From the NCBI GenBank assembly GCA_037127255.1, contig JBANSL010000004.1:27866467-27930466 (forward strand): 64,000 nucleotides of DNA, read 5' to 3'. Of this stretch, positions 38,502 to 52,381 are shown one piece after another (position 1 is the stretch's first letter; each line of letters begins with the position of its first letter). The notes below the pieces were generated by a model, which was given only the letters and a program-made list of their open reading frames with translations, did not search any database and was not told the DNA's origin. The stretch is from Persicaria tinctoria. Taxonomy: Eukaryota > Streptophyta > Magnoliopsida > Caryophyllales > Polygonaceae. A program made the position numbers and the translations under genes.

Positions 38502-41500
38502 CCTTGTAAAAGGCTAACCATGCAAGATACTATAAAATAACAACTTCATTGCAGGAAACAAGAGATGACAAGCCCAAAGTGAAAATAATTTATTGGGAAA
38601 GTGAGAGTGGGATCTCAAGTAGTTATAGATAGTGCATTACACTTGTTCTTGCTAAACATATTATGTTCTTGTTTTTAGTTGATTATAAGATATCAGTATT
38701 TATCAGTATTATGCTTAGTTAGTAAAATCAAATTATGCCACTAACAAAGCCTGATATTTCAGGAACCCATAAGAATCAAATCAAACATGAAATTAACGTA
38801 AACTATATTACATTGCCTGGCAAAGGCAAGAACTATGCAAAATTGGGATGGCAATTACCTGAGAATGGTTTCCCCCATCAGAGTGAAGAAGTTTACCAGC
38901 ATCCTCTTCCATAGATAAAAACACAAAAAAAAAAATCCTTTATTGCGAAGAAAGACAAAGAGAGTATGAGATCTGATACCTAATCCCTGACAGAAATTAA
39001 CTCTGCATGATCCCCTTCATACCAAACAATTTCCCTCAACCAAAAATGAACCCAACCTGAATTGGAAGATCACACACACGGATCTATCTGAAGGTATTAA
39101 TACAGTAACAAACTATTTACCCTTAATGAGAGAAGGGTGGTCGAAGAAGACGAAGAGAAAAGAGCAGATGAACATAGAAATACCAAACCAGAAGCGAAGA
39201 TTAGAGAAAGAAGAGAGACGGTGCGCTTAGCCCAGCAGAGAAGATGCAAAAACAGCATTAACACCATATGTAGTTAACCATATGTTGTTATAGTTTATCA
39301 AGCACCGGATCGGTTAACATTTAGTTTTTCAATTTCCAACTAATTTGCAAACCTCCTCTTTCTTTTTTGATGACATTAGGAATTCAGTATAAATGAGGAT
39401 CTTAACTTATGAAAGCAATTCCTTTTAAGTAATCAAAAGACCCTCATCCAAGGTCAGAAAAACTAATAATTAGGCAGGAACAATAAAAGACCGAATTTTA
39501 TAATAAATTTAGAGACCCAAAAGGCAAACAACATCTTTTATTTAAAAGGGAATCTCATCCAATGATCTGCCAAGACAAAAGAAGCGATGTATACTTTAGT
39601 TTAGATTAAGGGGAGTTTACAGCCACATTATCACAGTAACCATGTTTGAGTAAAATATCAGAGAAAGAGAACAGTAGAACTCATTAAGTAGCCTAAGAAA
39701 GGGTAGACAATCAAATAACACACAATCAAATGAAATTTCAACCCAAATCCAATTAGCATAGTTGGAGTAGCTAATCTACTTATGTTTTTTTTTCTTTTTC
39801 ATTCTCGCACACTCAGCGATCACACTTGATTGTATGGGACCCCACTGAGAATTGGAGGTCGAGAACCATGAGACCTTATCAAAAATGAGATGCACAACCA
39901 ATCATAGACAACTGAGGTTCCAAGTCAAAATCATTCGACATTACATATTAACCTCAGAACCTTTCCCACTCCTATTGTGAGATACCTTTTTTCCCTTAAT
40001 TCTGTCATTCATATGTGCACATCCCACTAAACTTAATAAATAAAACACCTTGAAAATACGTGATTACCAATTTACCATTATTGGATTTATTCGGTTTGAT
40101 ATGAACTTCGAATTTCAAAACAAAAAAATTCAATAGTTACTATATAATGTTTAAAATTAAAAATTGCATAAATATACATGAAATTTAAATTTTTGTAAAA
40201 TATAAAAATGAATTACCCACCCACTATTTACATTTTGTCGACACTTAAGAACTTTTTTTATTGGTGGTGGGTGTATTCCCTGACCCACCATATGGTAGTG
40301 CAATCTATGATGAATCTCAGGACCCCAACCAAGCCTTGGCAAATCCATGGGCAGATTTTACACCCACACCTATCAAAAATTTCTAATTTGTTTCATAGGC
40401 CACAATAATATATGAATTCGAAATAGGTATAGAGGTATAGCTAATCAAATGAATTCTATAAGTCAGATCTTAATTAAATGTTTAATACAGTTAAGAAGAA
40501 AAACATGTTTTATGGAGAGAATATGGTTTAAAAAACGGCATTTAAGATATTTTGGTGTCCATTTTTCAAAATTGCTCTTAAGATGATTAGAAAATGGTAA
40601 TTATAGTTGTTCCAAAAAGTGAACAAATAGAATAACAATTAGGGGTATACGTGTATTTTTGTTTGGTTTTTTTTAAAATGTGTGCAAATCTCTAAATACT
40701 ACCACATGTTTTAATTAACGGAGGGAGTAAGATGACAAGATAATACATACAAAGATCATAAAAGGGAGAGGGGCGGGTTAGAGACTTTGGTATTCCTTAT
40801 ATGAGACTGATCATATATGTTGTTAGTAGATAGTGTGTGGTGTATGGCAGTATAGAGAGGCAATTTTATCGATTACCTGGTTTACTTCTTTAAAAACGCA
40901 GATAATCTGAATAAATTGAACCGTCATAAAAGAATGAAAGTAGAAATTATATCATAGATGCATATATTTTCAAGAAAATAAAGGAAGTTATTTTAATTTC
41001 TAATCTTACTACCCTATTTGTAGGAAATGAGTTAGGTCTGATGACATATAACAACTTTAATAATAATCATAATGACATACAATGACTACATTTATTTTAA
41101 TTTCAGTGTGCATTCATGTGAGTTGAGTTAAGAAATTATTGCAGATAACGGAGAGGCTAGAGGCCAACATCATGTGTGTATATGTAAAATAGATGATCAA
41201 TTTTCAACTACAAAATTACATGTCTTCTCACATATGTAAGTCAAATAGGTTGGTCGATCTATATAAATGTAACTTATAATGAAAAGAGATTTATATTAAT
41301 ATAAGTTGAAATGGGTCATCAGTTAAACACATCAATTATCCATAATCATAAGAACAACTTGGATTTCAAAAAGGGTAGACTTTTAGTTTGGCATCCGTTA
41401 AACTTCTTCTTGGCTATAGTTGATTTCTAATCCGTTGTAGCAATATGAATAGAGGTGTAATTTTAACCTTTTTTCTTACAACCTTCTGAACTGTAGTAGC

Positions 41501-42100
41501 ATCAAGATTGCATATTTCATTAATTTCAGGGTGAATTTGATCTGAACAGAAGGGGGGGAAGGCAATTTTGCACACATTTATTTAGCATTTTTCACACATT
41601 GAAATGAGAGCGTGTGGTTATTTCAAATACAGAAAATTTTATGGGTGGTTTTCTATAATTTCCAAATTTATGGACGATTTTGTGAAAACTGTTATTTAAA
41701 GGGTGGTTTACTGCAGTTTACCCTATTTTTATCCAAAAGGAACAAAAAAGTGATAAAAAAATAATATACAACCACCGAAAATTAAGCAATAAGCAAGAAC
41801 AACAACAAACCACAAGTTTTAAGCAACAGCAAGGAATAAGGAAATGCATGAGAGAATGAAAATGGAAATTTTTTAGTTCCCCCCCTTCTTTTAATGTCAA
41901 TAAAGGTTCATTATTTATTGATTTTCTTAAATGATAGATGAATCTCCCATTTTCTGGATCCATTTCCATCCCACACGTATTCAAGCTCCATTAACTACAT
42001 CATGAGTACTTTAATTAACAAAAACACATATCAAAAGTATGTAGTAATTAAACTTCTAAGGTCTCAACTTCAAATGGTATATTGAAGAGGATATTGAAGA
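38502..42100. other. Helitron A interior, no gene recognised
   Basis: Only short unrecognised open frames are present. At 40717-40728 the sequence ACGGAGGGAGTA resembles one terminal repeat of a Stowaway/mariner element, but no partner end was found nearby. 38870-39240 looks exon/UTR-like (A/G-rich) without an identifiable protein. Confidence 0.45.
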
Positions 42101-42132
42101 GGGTCACCCAGACTATTAGGATAACCAATTCA

Positions 42133-42300
42133 TTGCAATTCAGCTATAAACTTTCGAGTTCAAACTTGCAGTTGTAAAATGTCAGCTTAACAGAACTAAT
42201 TTGTTGCAATTCATGTGTAAAATTTTCAGTTCAAACTTTCAGCTGTATAATTCCAACTTTACAGAACTAACCTGTTGCAATTCAGTTGTGAGATTTCAGT
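42133..42300. repeat. Tandem approximately 70-bp repeat near the Helitron A 5' side
   Basis: Units starting TTGCAATTCA at about 42133, 42205 and 42275 share TTCAAACTTKCAGYTGTA and AACAGAACTAA words. Two full copies and a partial third are visible. Confidence 0.7.
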
Positions 42301-42579
42301 TGTACACAACTCGTTTCTTGAAATTAAATTGTACACTTTCAGCAGTAAACTTCCAATTAATGACAGTTGCAAATTTTTTTTAAAAAAATCAATAAGAATT
42401 TGAAACTAAGCTAAAGCCACACAATGCCATATAATGCATACTTGCAAAAATTGCCTGAAATGGGCAAGAACTCAGGAAGATAAATTTGAACTTTCATTTT
42501 AAAAAATAAAAATCAACAATGAAAATAAGCAAGGAGATTTTGAACGGTAAGCTAAATGTCTAATTAAAAAAACTAAACC

Positions 42580-43130
42580 CTAGCAGAAGACGGAAAAGTA
42601 ATAGAACTGAGGAATTTGGGGAAGACTAAACCTGACAAGCCTCATCGTCGTCGTCGTCGATGTTGTGAATCGGAGGACAACCGGTGGACCGAAGAACCTC
42701 CTATCCATCATCTCCCTCCTCGTCGACGACGCTACCGTTGTCAATCTCCTCCTTTTCGTGCTCCTTCCAGTTTGCAAGCCAGACTCCTCCTTCACCTCCT
42801 CGATTTCAGTCTCCCCCGCCATGGAATTCAACTTTCCCTTCATCTTCTCGCGAGAGTCGAAGAGAAAACTGGAAGATTTATTGGGTTGAGGCCGGAAAAT
42901 CAGTCAGAAATTTGGCGGAAACGAAGAGAAGCAGAAAGTTTCCTGAAGATGAAGATCGACGAGGAGAGAGGAGGGACACGAGGAGAGAGAAGCAATTAGA
43001 TGAAAATACGAAAAGGACAGTGAAACAAAAAAATAAAGAATTTCAAATTCAATGTTTTTGGGGCAAATCAGACATTGCATACCCAGGAGCTGTGAACCCT
43101 CAGATTTTTTATGAGAACGGCCAGGATTGA
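42580..43130. other. Exon-like GC/CT-rich segment near the Helitron A 5' end
   Basis: Overlapping open frames on both strands reflect low-complexity Arg/Ser/Pro-rich composition. The position, a few hundred bases inside the 5' end, parallels 48000-48467 in Helitron B. It could be an acquired first exon or promoter region, but I cannot name a gene. Confidence 0.35.
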
Positions 43131-43257
43131 TTTCAGAATGGCCGCACAGGACAAAAAATAAAGGGAGTGAATGCAGGCCATAGATAATTATACATATAAG
43201 CAATCAACGGTTAGGATTGTTCTTACTCTCCACCATCTTTATAGTAGCTAGTTAGGA

Positions 43258-43274
43258 ACCGTGCTTCGCACGGT
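43258..43274 (-). terminator. Helitron B 3' hairpin
   Basis: A perfect 7-bp stem with 3-base loop, identical in sequence to the Helitron A hairpin, 6 bases inside CTAG. Confidence 0.85.
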
Positions 43275-46117
43275 GAAGGTGTTGTCCTGATTACGTATAA
43301 AGATATGAACTTACATATATTCTTAATCCAGTGCATTTAGATCAAGCAATTATGGAGCATGAGCCAGAGCTAATATATGAAATTGATAAAATCATAAAGA
43401 ACATGTGTAATATAGTTAAGAAATTATAAATAATACTGTAGTTATGAATGAATACAAACTACAAAACATATATTAGAGTTATATCCATTTGAAATGGCAT
43501 GGGAGGCATATCTCCTATTGACTACGAACCTAAACACCCCTGGGCTGCTAGGATCAACCAAAGTGAATGCAAGAATCTGTAAATCAGAAGCTGATGTTGT
43601 TAATCTTTGAGGTCAAAATATCTCATAAATAAAAAGCTAGTTAATCAAGAGTAGATAAAGAAATGCAGAACAAAGAATTGCAGAATTATCATGACAAAGT
43701 AAATCTATAACATTTTGCAGAAAAGCATTTATTGATGAGCTTTCAATAAGAGAATTTTGAGTAAAAAAAAAGGAATATAATACAAACCAAATCAGAGATT
43801 ATTAACCTTGATAGGAGGTGCCAAGTTCGATTTAGTTCAGCTAGAGTTTATATGAAGGGTTGAAATCTGCAAGTGGAAATGAGAAGAGGATTCATTAGCT
43901 AATCTACTCATTTGGTATTTCAAATCCTTCATATCTTGTAAGCTGATCATTGCACTCTGTTAACTTATCTTACAGCTGCGTCAAATGTAGTTCAGATGCA
44001 TTTAGTTGATCTTCACCCTCAATCACGAGTAAAATTAATTGCCAAAGCCCCTTTTCATCTGCCATAAACTTGCTTTAGTTCTCAAAATTGGTCTCATCTC
44101 CCCATTTGATATGTTGCAGGCATTTATAACTAATTTGTCAACTAAAACAATGAAATTACTTGGTATTATTTTATTACAAACTTAAGTAATATAGATTGAA
44201 CTTATAACCTTGCTTTATTTTTCCTATTCTAGATAGATGAACCAAGATTTGAGTCCCTGGTAATATTCAACAAGAGATTTATAATTCCAAACTTCCTTGT
44301 GATGAGCAAAGTGTGCATTTGCAGCAAGCTCAAGTTTTCAGATGTGCGCATTTTCTATTGAAATCATACTGTGTATTAACATTCGTTTTCCTCCTATGTC
44401 TACCCAAGCTTCAAATTTCATTTTTACTTTTACTCTTGGTTTTGATGTTCTATTAGTGCCCCTTAATGTCACCTTCCCAACTACTAATAATAGAAGTGTT
44501 TTGAGTCATAGTTGTGTTTACCTTTTTAGAGTATTTATCTCTCCACCTACGAAATAAGGTGATCCATAATTACTATAAGCTCTACGTTTTATGGACAACC
44601 GGACCATTTGTTGGCTTTCTTTGTTTGGGTGCGTGTGTTTTTGCTTCATTTATCGCACTTGAATTCGATTCATATTGAGGCTTTCGTGAATGCCATGCAT
44701 TTAATTAGGAGAACATTTAATCTGTAACTTTTTTAGCATTGATTTTGTTGTACATGTTTTCTATCCTTTTTCCTACAGATTCTATTTACTAATGAGCATT
44801 TGTCTCTAGGTATATTTTTGAACCGATCACATTTTATTTTAAATATTACTCAAGCTTAGAATTAAATTATGCTGGTTTCATTAGAATCCTAGGGCTTTGA
44901 ATCCTTGGACTATTTTAAGAATATCTTTTAAATTTTAAATATTTGTATATGTGGTTTATTTAGGGGTTTCACTTTTGCGTGTATAGGATAATGGAGTATG
45001 TCCCTTCGACAACCGATAGGGAAGCCCTGGTACTTTCTTTTGTTTAGATAGCTCTTGGTCAGACCATTGAAATTGCTGAATAATTTATCCCCTTTACCAA
45101 GAAGCCATCCATACATCATCAAAGAGAAAATGGAGGTTAAAAATGATATACTACAGCAGCACAAGGATGCAATTAATTACTGTTTGATTGCTGATTTTTC
45201 TATAAAAGTATTCCTAGCTATGTTTGATATCACTATCTTCATTAGTTAATTTTGATGCATGACAATGGAGAGGCCTAAGCAAGTACGCAACACAGGGATG
45301 TTGTTAGGTCCACATTGCTTTAGCAACCTTATATGGTTATAACTACTATCAAGTTATCAACTCTTGCTTGGCAACAAGAAGTAAGCCAATCATATGTCAA
45401 GTAATCAACAAATAACTAAGAAATAGTTAAATAGAAGCTATCACATAAAAATTGCATTTGTGTCTCATTCTTTATAGGATGATAGAAGGTTAGAGGAACA
45501 TAAAAGGTCACAAAAGTGCATAGACAATCAAATCACAGAAAAGTATCACTAAATCAATCATCGAATCTTCATTTGTGAAAACTATTTGGAGTTTGATGTC
45601 ATTGTGTGTCACATTAAGATTTTCTATACAGTTAAAATTAAATTAATTAATAGATAGTCCAAGCATACTTCGGATCAAGTCAAATATTCATCACTATGCT
45701 TCAAAAATAAATTCACTTGTATATAATTGCAGCCAGTATCATTAAGTCACTAAATTTAGAAACTCACCGCTCAATGATCCTTTATCCAAATAGGCAGGGG
45801 CCTTTCAGCATTATGAGGTACAAAGCCAAAAATACGAGTCCATTAAGGCCAAAAAAACCTGCAGTAGAATCAAAACCCAAAATCAGTAAGGAGATAAGGA
45901 ATTACAGTCTAGAAATTATAAAAGCATAAAAGAAAACTTAAAAATTTGCTTCCCTGATATGAAGAAGTTAACAAGGATGCAAATAAGTTAAAAGCCACAC
46001 TAAAACATTAGATGTAGCATGTCTCATTCAACACTAAAAATCCCCATTAAAGACAAAAGTTGTGGAAAACATATTCAGCTTAATGGATCCCTTCCATGGG
46101 ATAAAGTTGTACAAACT

Positions 46118-47015
46118 CTAAAAAAATGAGTTCAGATTACATGGCATACCGTGACTTTTTAATAATATAGGAGGCTTCTCTTCCTGACTGGCTTGATACA
46201 TAGGATTTGAGGGTGGATATAAATATGCATAAGCAGTCTGACCCGGTATTTCAGTTGGAAATTCAATTAATTCTGGCATGCTGAAATAAGATTGAAACTT
46301 TGAACTGTCAGGTGAAGACGACCACATTATCCTAAAATCAGACACGCTGAGATTTTCATCTAAAATAACCTGCAGAATTAAAAGACAAAATATGTAATGA
46401 CATCACAAAATGTATTTGCGGAACATTAGGCCGTCAAAGGATGAAGTTTGAAGATTCAAACTGTAAATACATTATGCATGCAAGGAGAAACTACTACACC
46501 TTTGGCACTGATGAAGAGTTGTTGGTGCTCCCTCAACAAATAAGCAATTAGGTCCTCCTAAAGCCTGTATAGGGAGAAACAAGCATCATCAAGAAGACAT
46601 AAGGACCATTTTTAAAGATAAGTCAAAGAAGAATGAGATAACATTACAATATTGTTTATATCCGTGAAAGGAATATCAAGAAGTGACAATGAGCATTCAA
46701 CATCATCAAGAATTCAAAGATAGGATCTTCTCTTCTGCCTGAAACAGAACATCTTTCGAGTGAAATACTGGTACATAACATTAGAGAACTATAACTCTTA
46801 GTAGGATATGCAATTGTGTACTGATTGCATATACATTTTAGTCTAAAGTAATTCCACAGACTGTCCTGTAGCTGCAAGCAATTATGTTCTTTTGCTTCTG
46901 GCTTTGTAATAATACACAAGACTACAAGAGTTCATCCCGAAGACCCAAAGAGGCCTTGCAAACTCAGCCTCCATAGGATAGAGTGCTAAAACTTCGTTTT
47001 TGGATTCAATCTGCT
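46118..47015 (-). pseudogene. Captured S9 prolyl-oligopeptidase-family peptidase fragment
   Basis: Four ordered minus-strand exons match plant acylaminoacyl/dipeptidyl-peptidase-like proteins (At5g36210 type). They are ESKNEVLALYPMEAEFARPL (about 47010-46930), LDDVECSLSLLDIPFTDINN (about 46730-46660), GGPNCLFVEGAP (about 46555-46520) and FRIMWSSSPDSSKFQSYFSM through ELIEFPTEIPGQTAYAYLYP and EEKPPILLKSHG (46375-46118). The piece stops just as the catalytic alpha/beta-hydrolase domain begins, so Ser, Asp and His of the active site are missing. It is a captured fragment. Confidence 0.82.
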
Positions 47016-47699
47016 ACAAGAAAACAAGCCAGTTATTGTTCACCCCATAAAAGACCACACCATATGATGGGTCATGGGGTATGAACTGTCAGATTCCCAT
47101 AACTGGGAAATCACAATGCATCTAAGCAATATGATCGATAACCTAGGCTAGAAAATATAAGATGATGTGTATTACAAATTATACTGATTCCATCACAACT
47201 GGAGTTTAAAAATCAGAGACCACTGTGACTCTGAAGGCACCCTTGGCACTGGTTACCTTTTTCTATTTCTCATAATTATTACAAAATTTTACCCAACAGC
47301 TCCAAATATATGATATTAAATGGAACTTTTAAGATTTTTACCCATTTATAAAGGTTCCAAAACCCGTTTTTCCTGTCAGTAATAAAAGAACAGATTCCCT
47401 GCATAAATGAGCAAAATACATCAGCACAGGTTTTTTGTCTCTTTGCAGACACAAATCACCTACCTAGAACATTAGGTGTGTTAACTGCATCACAAATCTC
47501 CAAATGGAGATGGAAAAGAAACGTATATGCATAGCCTAACAGATTGTCGAATCCGCACCTCAATAGTAGAAACCGAGAATGAATAAAGATTTTCACCTAA
47601 AGAAATTCTAAGATCTCCGGATCTCAAATCTCTAACCTCTTACAAGCAAAATCGAGTCTATCCATCTGTAACCCTAAAAGAACTTGCCACCTAAATTAT

Positions 47700-47960
47700 A
47701 TACTACCATGATTGATCAATCCCAAACCTAAAATTTAAAGGTTCTTATCATCGATTTAAAGGCATTGATTCTCCATTTGGAGGCTATAACCCTGAATTTG
47801 AAGATCTCAAAACTATCAGGCATTTAATCGAACACCTTGTAGGCGGATATCAAATCTCTAACATATTACAAACAAATTCGAATCTGTCCATCTCTAACCC
47901 TAAAATATGAGTTTTGCAACCTAAATTAGATACTACTATGATTGATCAATCTCAAACCTA
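47700..47960. repeat. CCATAACCCTCAATTTGAAGG-like repeat block, Helitron B copy
   Basis: The same repeat class as in Helitron A (AAAGGCATTGATTCTCCATT, GGAGGCTATAACCCTGAATT). Confidence 0.6.
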
Positions 47961-48662
47961 AATTCCGTGCAATTTATAATTCAGGAAAAAAAACAAAGAT
48001 CAGTAGGAGAAAAATAGAAGAGGGTTACCTGGTTCCGAATTACAGTTGAGGCTGGAGAGAAACTGGAGATCAACGGCTGCGCAAGGGCGTTTGTAGCATG
48101 AATTCGAAGGAGGTAATCGGACTAGGAAGAAGAGTCTGGATTTCGGCTGGACCGCGGCTACGGATGCGGCTGGAACTGGACTTCCTGCTGGAGGAGGGCT
48201 GCTCGATGTTTGGATTGCGGTGCGGCTGGCGGAATGCTCAGGAGGCACCCCTAAAGTCCTGAGAAGGAGGCGAGTTAGTGCTGATATACATACGAGCCGA
48301 GTAGTAAGGACTTGAAGGTGGAAGAATAGAAGAACGAGAAAGGAAGTATACAGGTTGAAGAGGAAGACGAAGATGGACAGAGGAGAAGCTAAGAGACGAC
48401 GAAGAAAGAGAATGAAAAGGAAAGGAGAATGAAAAGGAAGCGGAGGGAAAGGCTGTCCGATGTACACATTACAGAGAAGGAAAAGACGGATACACCCACA
48501 GAAATAAAAAAATAAATCATTTCAAATGCAAACTTTGTTGGACAAATTAGGCATTCAACCGCAAAACTGATCTGGGCCAATATGGGCCTTAGATAATTAT
48601 ACATATAAGTAACCAAAAGCTGGGATTGCAAGTACCCTCCACCATCTTTACAGTAGTATAGA

Positions 48663-49380
48663 TATATATAATTTTTGACATATAGTGTGTACTTTTCATG
48701 TTTGCTGTATCTTATTTCTAATCGAGAGTCTAAAAGGCGAACCTTTCACCTTTACAGCTGAACTTTTTTACATTTCCTCTTTCAGTTGGTACCCAACGCT
48801 TTCTAATAAATAATCACCTTATATATGTTTTTGGTTGATTAATTATTTGATCAAAAAGCCTAAAAATGTAATTAAACACCGGCCCTCATCCATCCTTATT
48901 AAACACCGGCCCTCATGACTTTATATTATCTTACTTACAACTACTTTCCTTTCTCGTTTTTATGAATCCTTACAAAGTAAGTCACGCCAAACATGTCCTA
49001 AGATATCATTATTAATTTGTTGTTAGAGCATCTCCAACAGCTTCTATAAAAAATTTCTAAAATAGAGAACAAAATAATAAAATCTCTAAAAAAATTTACA
49101 CCACAACTCCAACAGATTCTCTATTATACAAATTGCTACATTTATTATACACTATAATAGATGCATAATATAAATTCATAATTTAATAAATAAAATTTCA
49201 ATAACTTCATTAAATCAATAGACAACAACTAATGAACAAATAGGTTGACATTGAAAGGGGTGAGCGCGTTAAATTTTACAGATTCTAACACTTCCTCTAA
49301 ATTTAGAGATAAGTTTAGAGAAACTGTTTGGCAGAAAAAAGGTTTACATTCACAAGTTTAATAAAGTTGTGGAATACAAT
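48663..49380. other. Intergenic stretch between Helitron B and the MULE
   Basis: No gene is recognised. AGAGCATCTCCAACAGCTTC at 49025 resembles a common plant MITE terminal repeat, but I found no clear inverted partner. A 22-bp direct repeat containing TTAAACACCGGCCCTCAT occurs at about 48871 and 48898. Confidence 0.45.
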
Positions 49381-52310
49381 CTAGGAAAATAGTAAAGGAC
49401 GGCCGGCATCGGCACACAAGACTCTAAATCTCTCAATCTGAGCTTGAAACGGAGCATCCCATCCTTCGACGCTCGGATGATGATGTTCGACCCATTCTAG
49501 TGGAGGCGGTGGAAGAGGAGCGTTAGGACGCAACCAGATCTATGAGAACAAAAATTTAGAGTTAGAGTATTGACATATGTATGAAAATCATGAATAGGTA
49601 ATAAAAAAGACGTTTGAAGTCGTACCGCGGCAAAATGGTCTTGGTTTCCGATGTAGGCTACACCAAGAGTTCCTGATTGGGGAGGGTTGTTAGCAGATGC
49701 CGGCGAGATCATGGGGAGACATGTGAACGGATGATGCCAAGCTAGGACGACGAGAGGAATCTGATATACCGTCGCAAATACTAAACCCATGATGGGAAGC
49801 TCTATCCACCGTCTCCTATCACCATGTGTGGCTCCGGCACATCTCTGGTATTCGACGAACTGCTGGAATGGGTACTCTCCCGTATAACAACCGGCGTACA
49901 GATTGGCGTGATCCTCCAAGTGATTGCATAGTAACGTTTTGAGTTCCGGGAAAGCAGTCTCGCCGATCGGTGATGTCAAAGCCGCCAAAGCACGGTAGCC
50001 ACAATGACCATCTCCAACAGTGTCCCTCACCCTCTCAATATGACCGAACATGAAGGGATCAACGTTGTTTCGACCCCAGTTGAACCCTCCGAACACATCA
50101 TCACGTCCACGTCGAGCTGAGGTCGCTTGTGGACGAGGCCGAGCAACATTTCAAGCAGCACGCGCTTCTTCTCTCTCAAACCTTTCCCTTACCTCCTCGT
50201 ATGGCAACGGGTTGGTTCTGCAGGCATTCCTCGACCCCCGAGGCCTCCCCTTCCTTCGGACGCTTGCTGATGAGGGTGGGTGCAGCTCATCCTCGCATAC
50301 ATCGTTGGAAGCCGTGTATGAAGATGACAGCTCATACGGCACTGGGGTGTCGTCGAGGTCAGTCCATGTCAAATCCATCCAGAACGGGTGGATGTCCTCA
50401 GCGGGTATCGGAGTGCCGGAGTTGACGTATGCCTGAATCTCATGGACACAAGGGATCCCGTAACAAACCCTCCAATGTCGGTCCGTGCATACCGGAGGAA
50501 CCTTTTGGTTCACGACGTCCTGCCACATCTTGTACAGATAATCGAAGCACTTTTTGGAGATTAAAGTCTTTACCTCATCGAAAAGGTTGACTTTATACGC
50601 CGTTGTTGGCCATTTGAAGCGGTCGATCTCCAAAGCAGTTTGCAGCTCATGCAGTTGACAATCATTGACTCTATGGATTGCATTGATCACGATGCGGAAG
50701 TCACCAGTCGATGAGTGAAGTGCCTCCTTCAGAACCTTGTGTTGACCCTCAACTATGTACACATTGAAGTGCATACCACTAAATATTCGATATTATATCA
50801 TATTGTAATGGGAGATATGAAGTAAGGTTGTACCTGTTTGTCGTACGGGTGCCGAGATGGAAGACATTATCTACGTAGCACCGAACAATGCTCCTGCTGT
50901 ATGGAAGCCAAACTCACTCCAAATACGCCACCACACCTGGGAATGGGTGCCATGCAGCTCGTAGCGCCCGACGACGTCGGTTGAATGATTCCTCCGACCT
51001 CGATTCGAACAGCCCCCAACAGTTGCCCTTAAAGATGCCAGCGTGGTTTAAATTCTTCGTGATCTTCAGAGCTGCTTCCTCGCATCTTCTCGTCACGTGT
51101 AACCAACAAAGGAGATGCTGGACGTCGGGGAAGACAACATTCAACGCCGCCAAGAGACCTAGCTCTCGATCAGTCATGATAGCTTGAGGCTGAACGCTCC
51201 CAAGCAAGATCTGAAGTTGTCGCAACACCCAGGCGTATGTGTCTTCGTTCTCTTGCGACATGAAGGCATAGGCGATGCAGTAAGTATTGCCTGAGGGTGT
51301 GAACCCGACCACCTCGCACAAAGGAATCCCATATCTGCAGGTGTAAATATGTTACATATAAAATACTTTATAATTGGCTATATGTGCAAAAATGTAATCG
51401 TAATTAAGTAACTTACGCATTTGTTTTGTATGTGCTGTCCATTATGATGACGTAATGGAACCTTCGGAGAAGGCGTATCCCGTCGGGATGCGCGAGGAAG
51501 AGGTCGCTCAAGACGTTGTCGTCATCCGGATGTCGTCTGAATTCGTAGTAGTACCTTCTTTCCCGCAGATGGTGCAAGGTATCCTGGGTCATCGTCCGAC
51601 TACCTCTTTCTTCGGCGATCATCATGGCGAGCGTGTTGGTAAGGCTATTCCTTGACGTGACGCTGGTATCATCCAACTGCCTCAATCCGTACCCAATGGT
51701 TGTTGGAGGAGTGCCAACTTCCTTCATCCACCTCGCCATCTTCTTTTCCCCCTCTGTCATCTGTCTGACGATGGCGTGACCCTTCAAGCTTGTGGAAAGC
51801 CCGTGGTTATGAACACCATGGGTTACCGTCATGCGCCACTGACCCGGCGGAGCTTCGTGTCCGTGTAGAGAGAATGGACAACCACTTATCTTTGACTGTG
51901 TGCTCCGGAGCTTCCTCCGCGTGGTCGGTACTCCCCAAACTGCTCGCAAGCAAGGAGAACCCCGCCTGGACGATTCGACGCCCCCGTCCAAGACCGCTTG
52001 ATTACTAAAATCATGCAGTGTCTTCGACTCAAGTCCTTGAAATGCGTAACCATTTCGTCACGGTCATTCCAAACCCTTGGGTCCGAGAACTCAGACGTAA
52101 AGTCTCTAAACTGTATTCATATAATTGAAAATATGAACAAAACGGAATGAATACGAAATATGTTGACTCTACGAAACCTGTGCGTACCTGAGATACTTGG
52201 AGATGAGGATTGCTTTGTGGCTCGGCCATAACGATTCTAGATGTCCTCCTTCGCTTCAATTGTAAGAAGTCGGACTTTGTTTTGGAGTGCGGAATCAAGC
52301 TGTCCTCCAT
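49381..52310 (-). pseudogene. FAR1/MULE transposase fused to an OTU cysteine protease, with stops
   Basis: Introns are visible at 51335-51416 (GTAAGT...CTGCAG) and 49540-49625, and an upstream one after LQVSQ. Parts in order: the likely start MEDSLIP at 52310; a FAR1-like zinc module (CEQFGEYR, then GCPFSLHGHE and HNHG); a MULE transposase core with IIMDSTYKT and MTDREL acidic residues and LLCWLHV; a degenerate SWIM segment GIPCVHEIQ; and a C-terminal OTU domain with DTVGDGHCGYRAL (catalytic Asp and Cys) and NQDHFAA (His). It ends at TAG 49383-49381. Lesions are an internal TGA after VVAYLE, a TGA at 50151-50149 between transposase and OTU, and a one-base frame change near 51930. Transposase-OTU fusions are known in plant MULEs; this copy is probably dead. 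Confidence 0.82.
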
Positions 52311-52347
52311 CGCTTCAAATAGGCACTGTTGCGTTAATTGTAAGCAG

Positions 52348-52381
52348 AACCCTAGCACGTCCTTAAGGACGTGCTAGGGTT
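52348..52381. repeat. Perfect 34-bp palindrome
   Basis: AACCCTAGCACGTCCTT is followed immediately by its exact reverse complement. The 18-bp centre CACGTCCTTAAGGACGTG recurs exactly at 56368-56385. It lies between the MULE start (52310) and the PMD unit and could form a long cruciform or hairpin. Confidence 0.95.

Larger units (their letters stand above)
43248..48662 (-). mobile_element. Helitron B, directly abutting Helitron A
   Basis: Minus orientation. The 3' end has hairpin ACCGTGC TTC GCACGGT at 43258-43274 and CTAG at 43248-43251. The 5' end reads TCTATACTACTGTAAAGATG from 48662. The 5' 90 bp resemble those of Helitron A (both contain a TATATGTATAATTATCTA block). About 5.4 kb long, it carries an S9 peptidase fragment and no helicase. 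Its 3' terminal G abuts the first recognisable base of Helitron A's 5' end. Confidence 0.75.

Noticed and set aside
40717..40728. Stowaway/mariner terminal repeat (ACGGAGGGAGTA)
   Set aside because: Only one end is visible and no TA-flanked partner was found, so no element is called.
49025..49320. MITE starting AGAGCATCTCCAACAG
   Set aside because: No convincing inverted partner end or target duplication was found.
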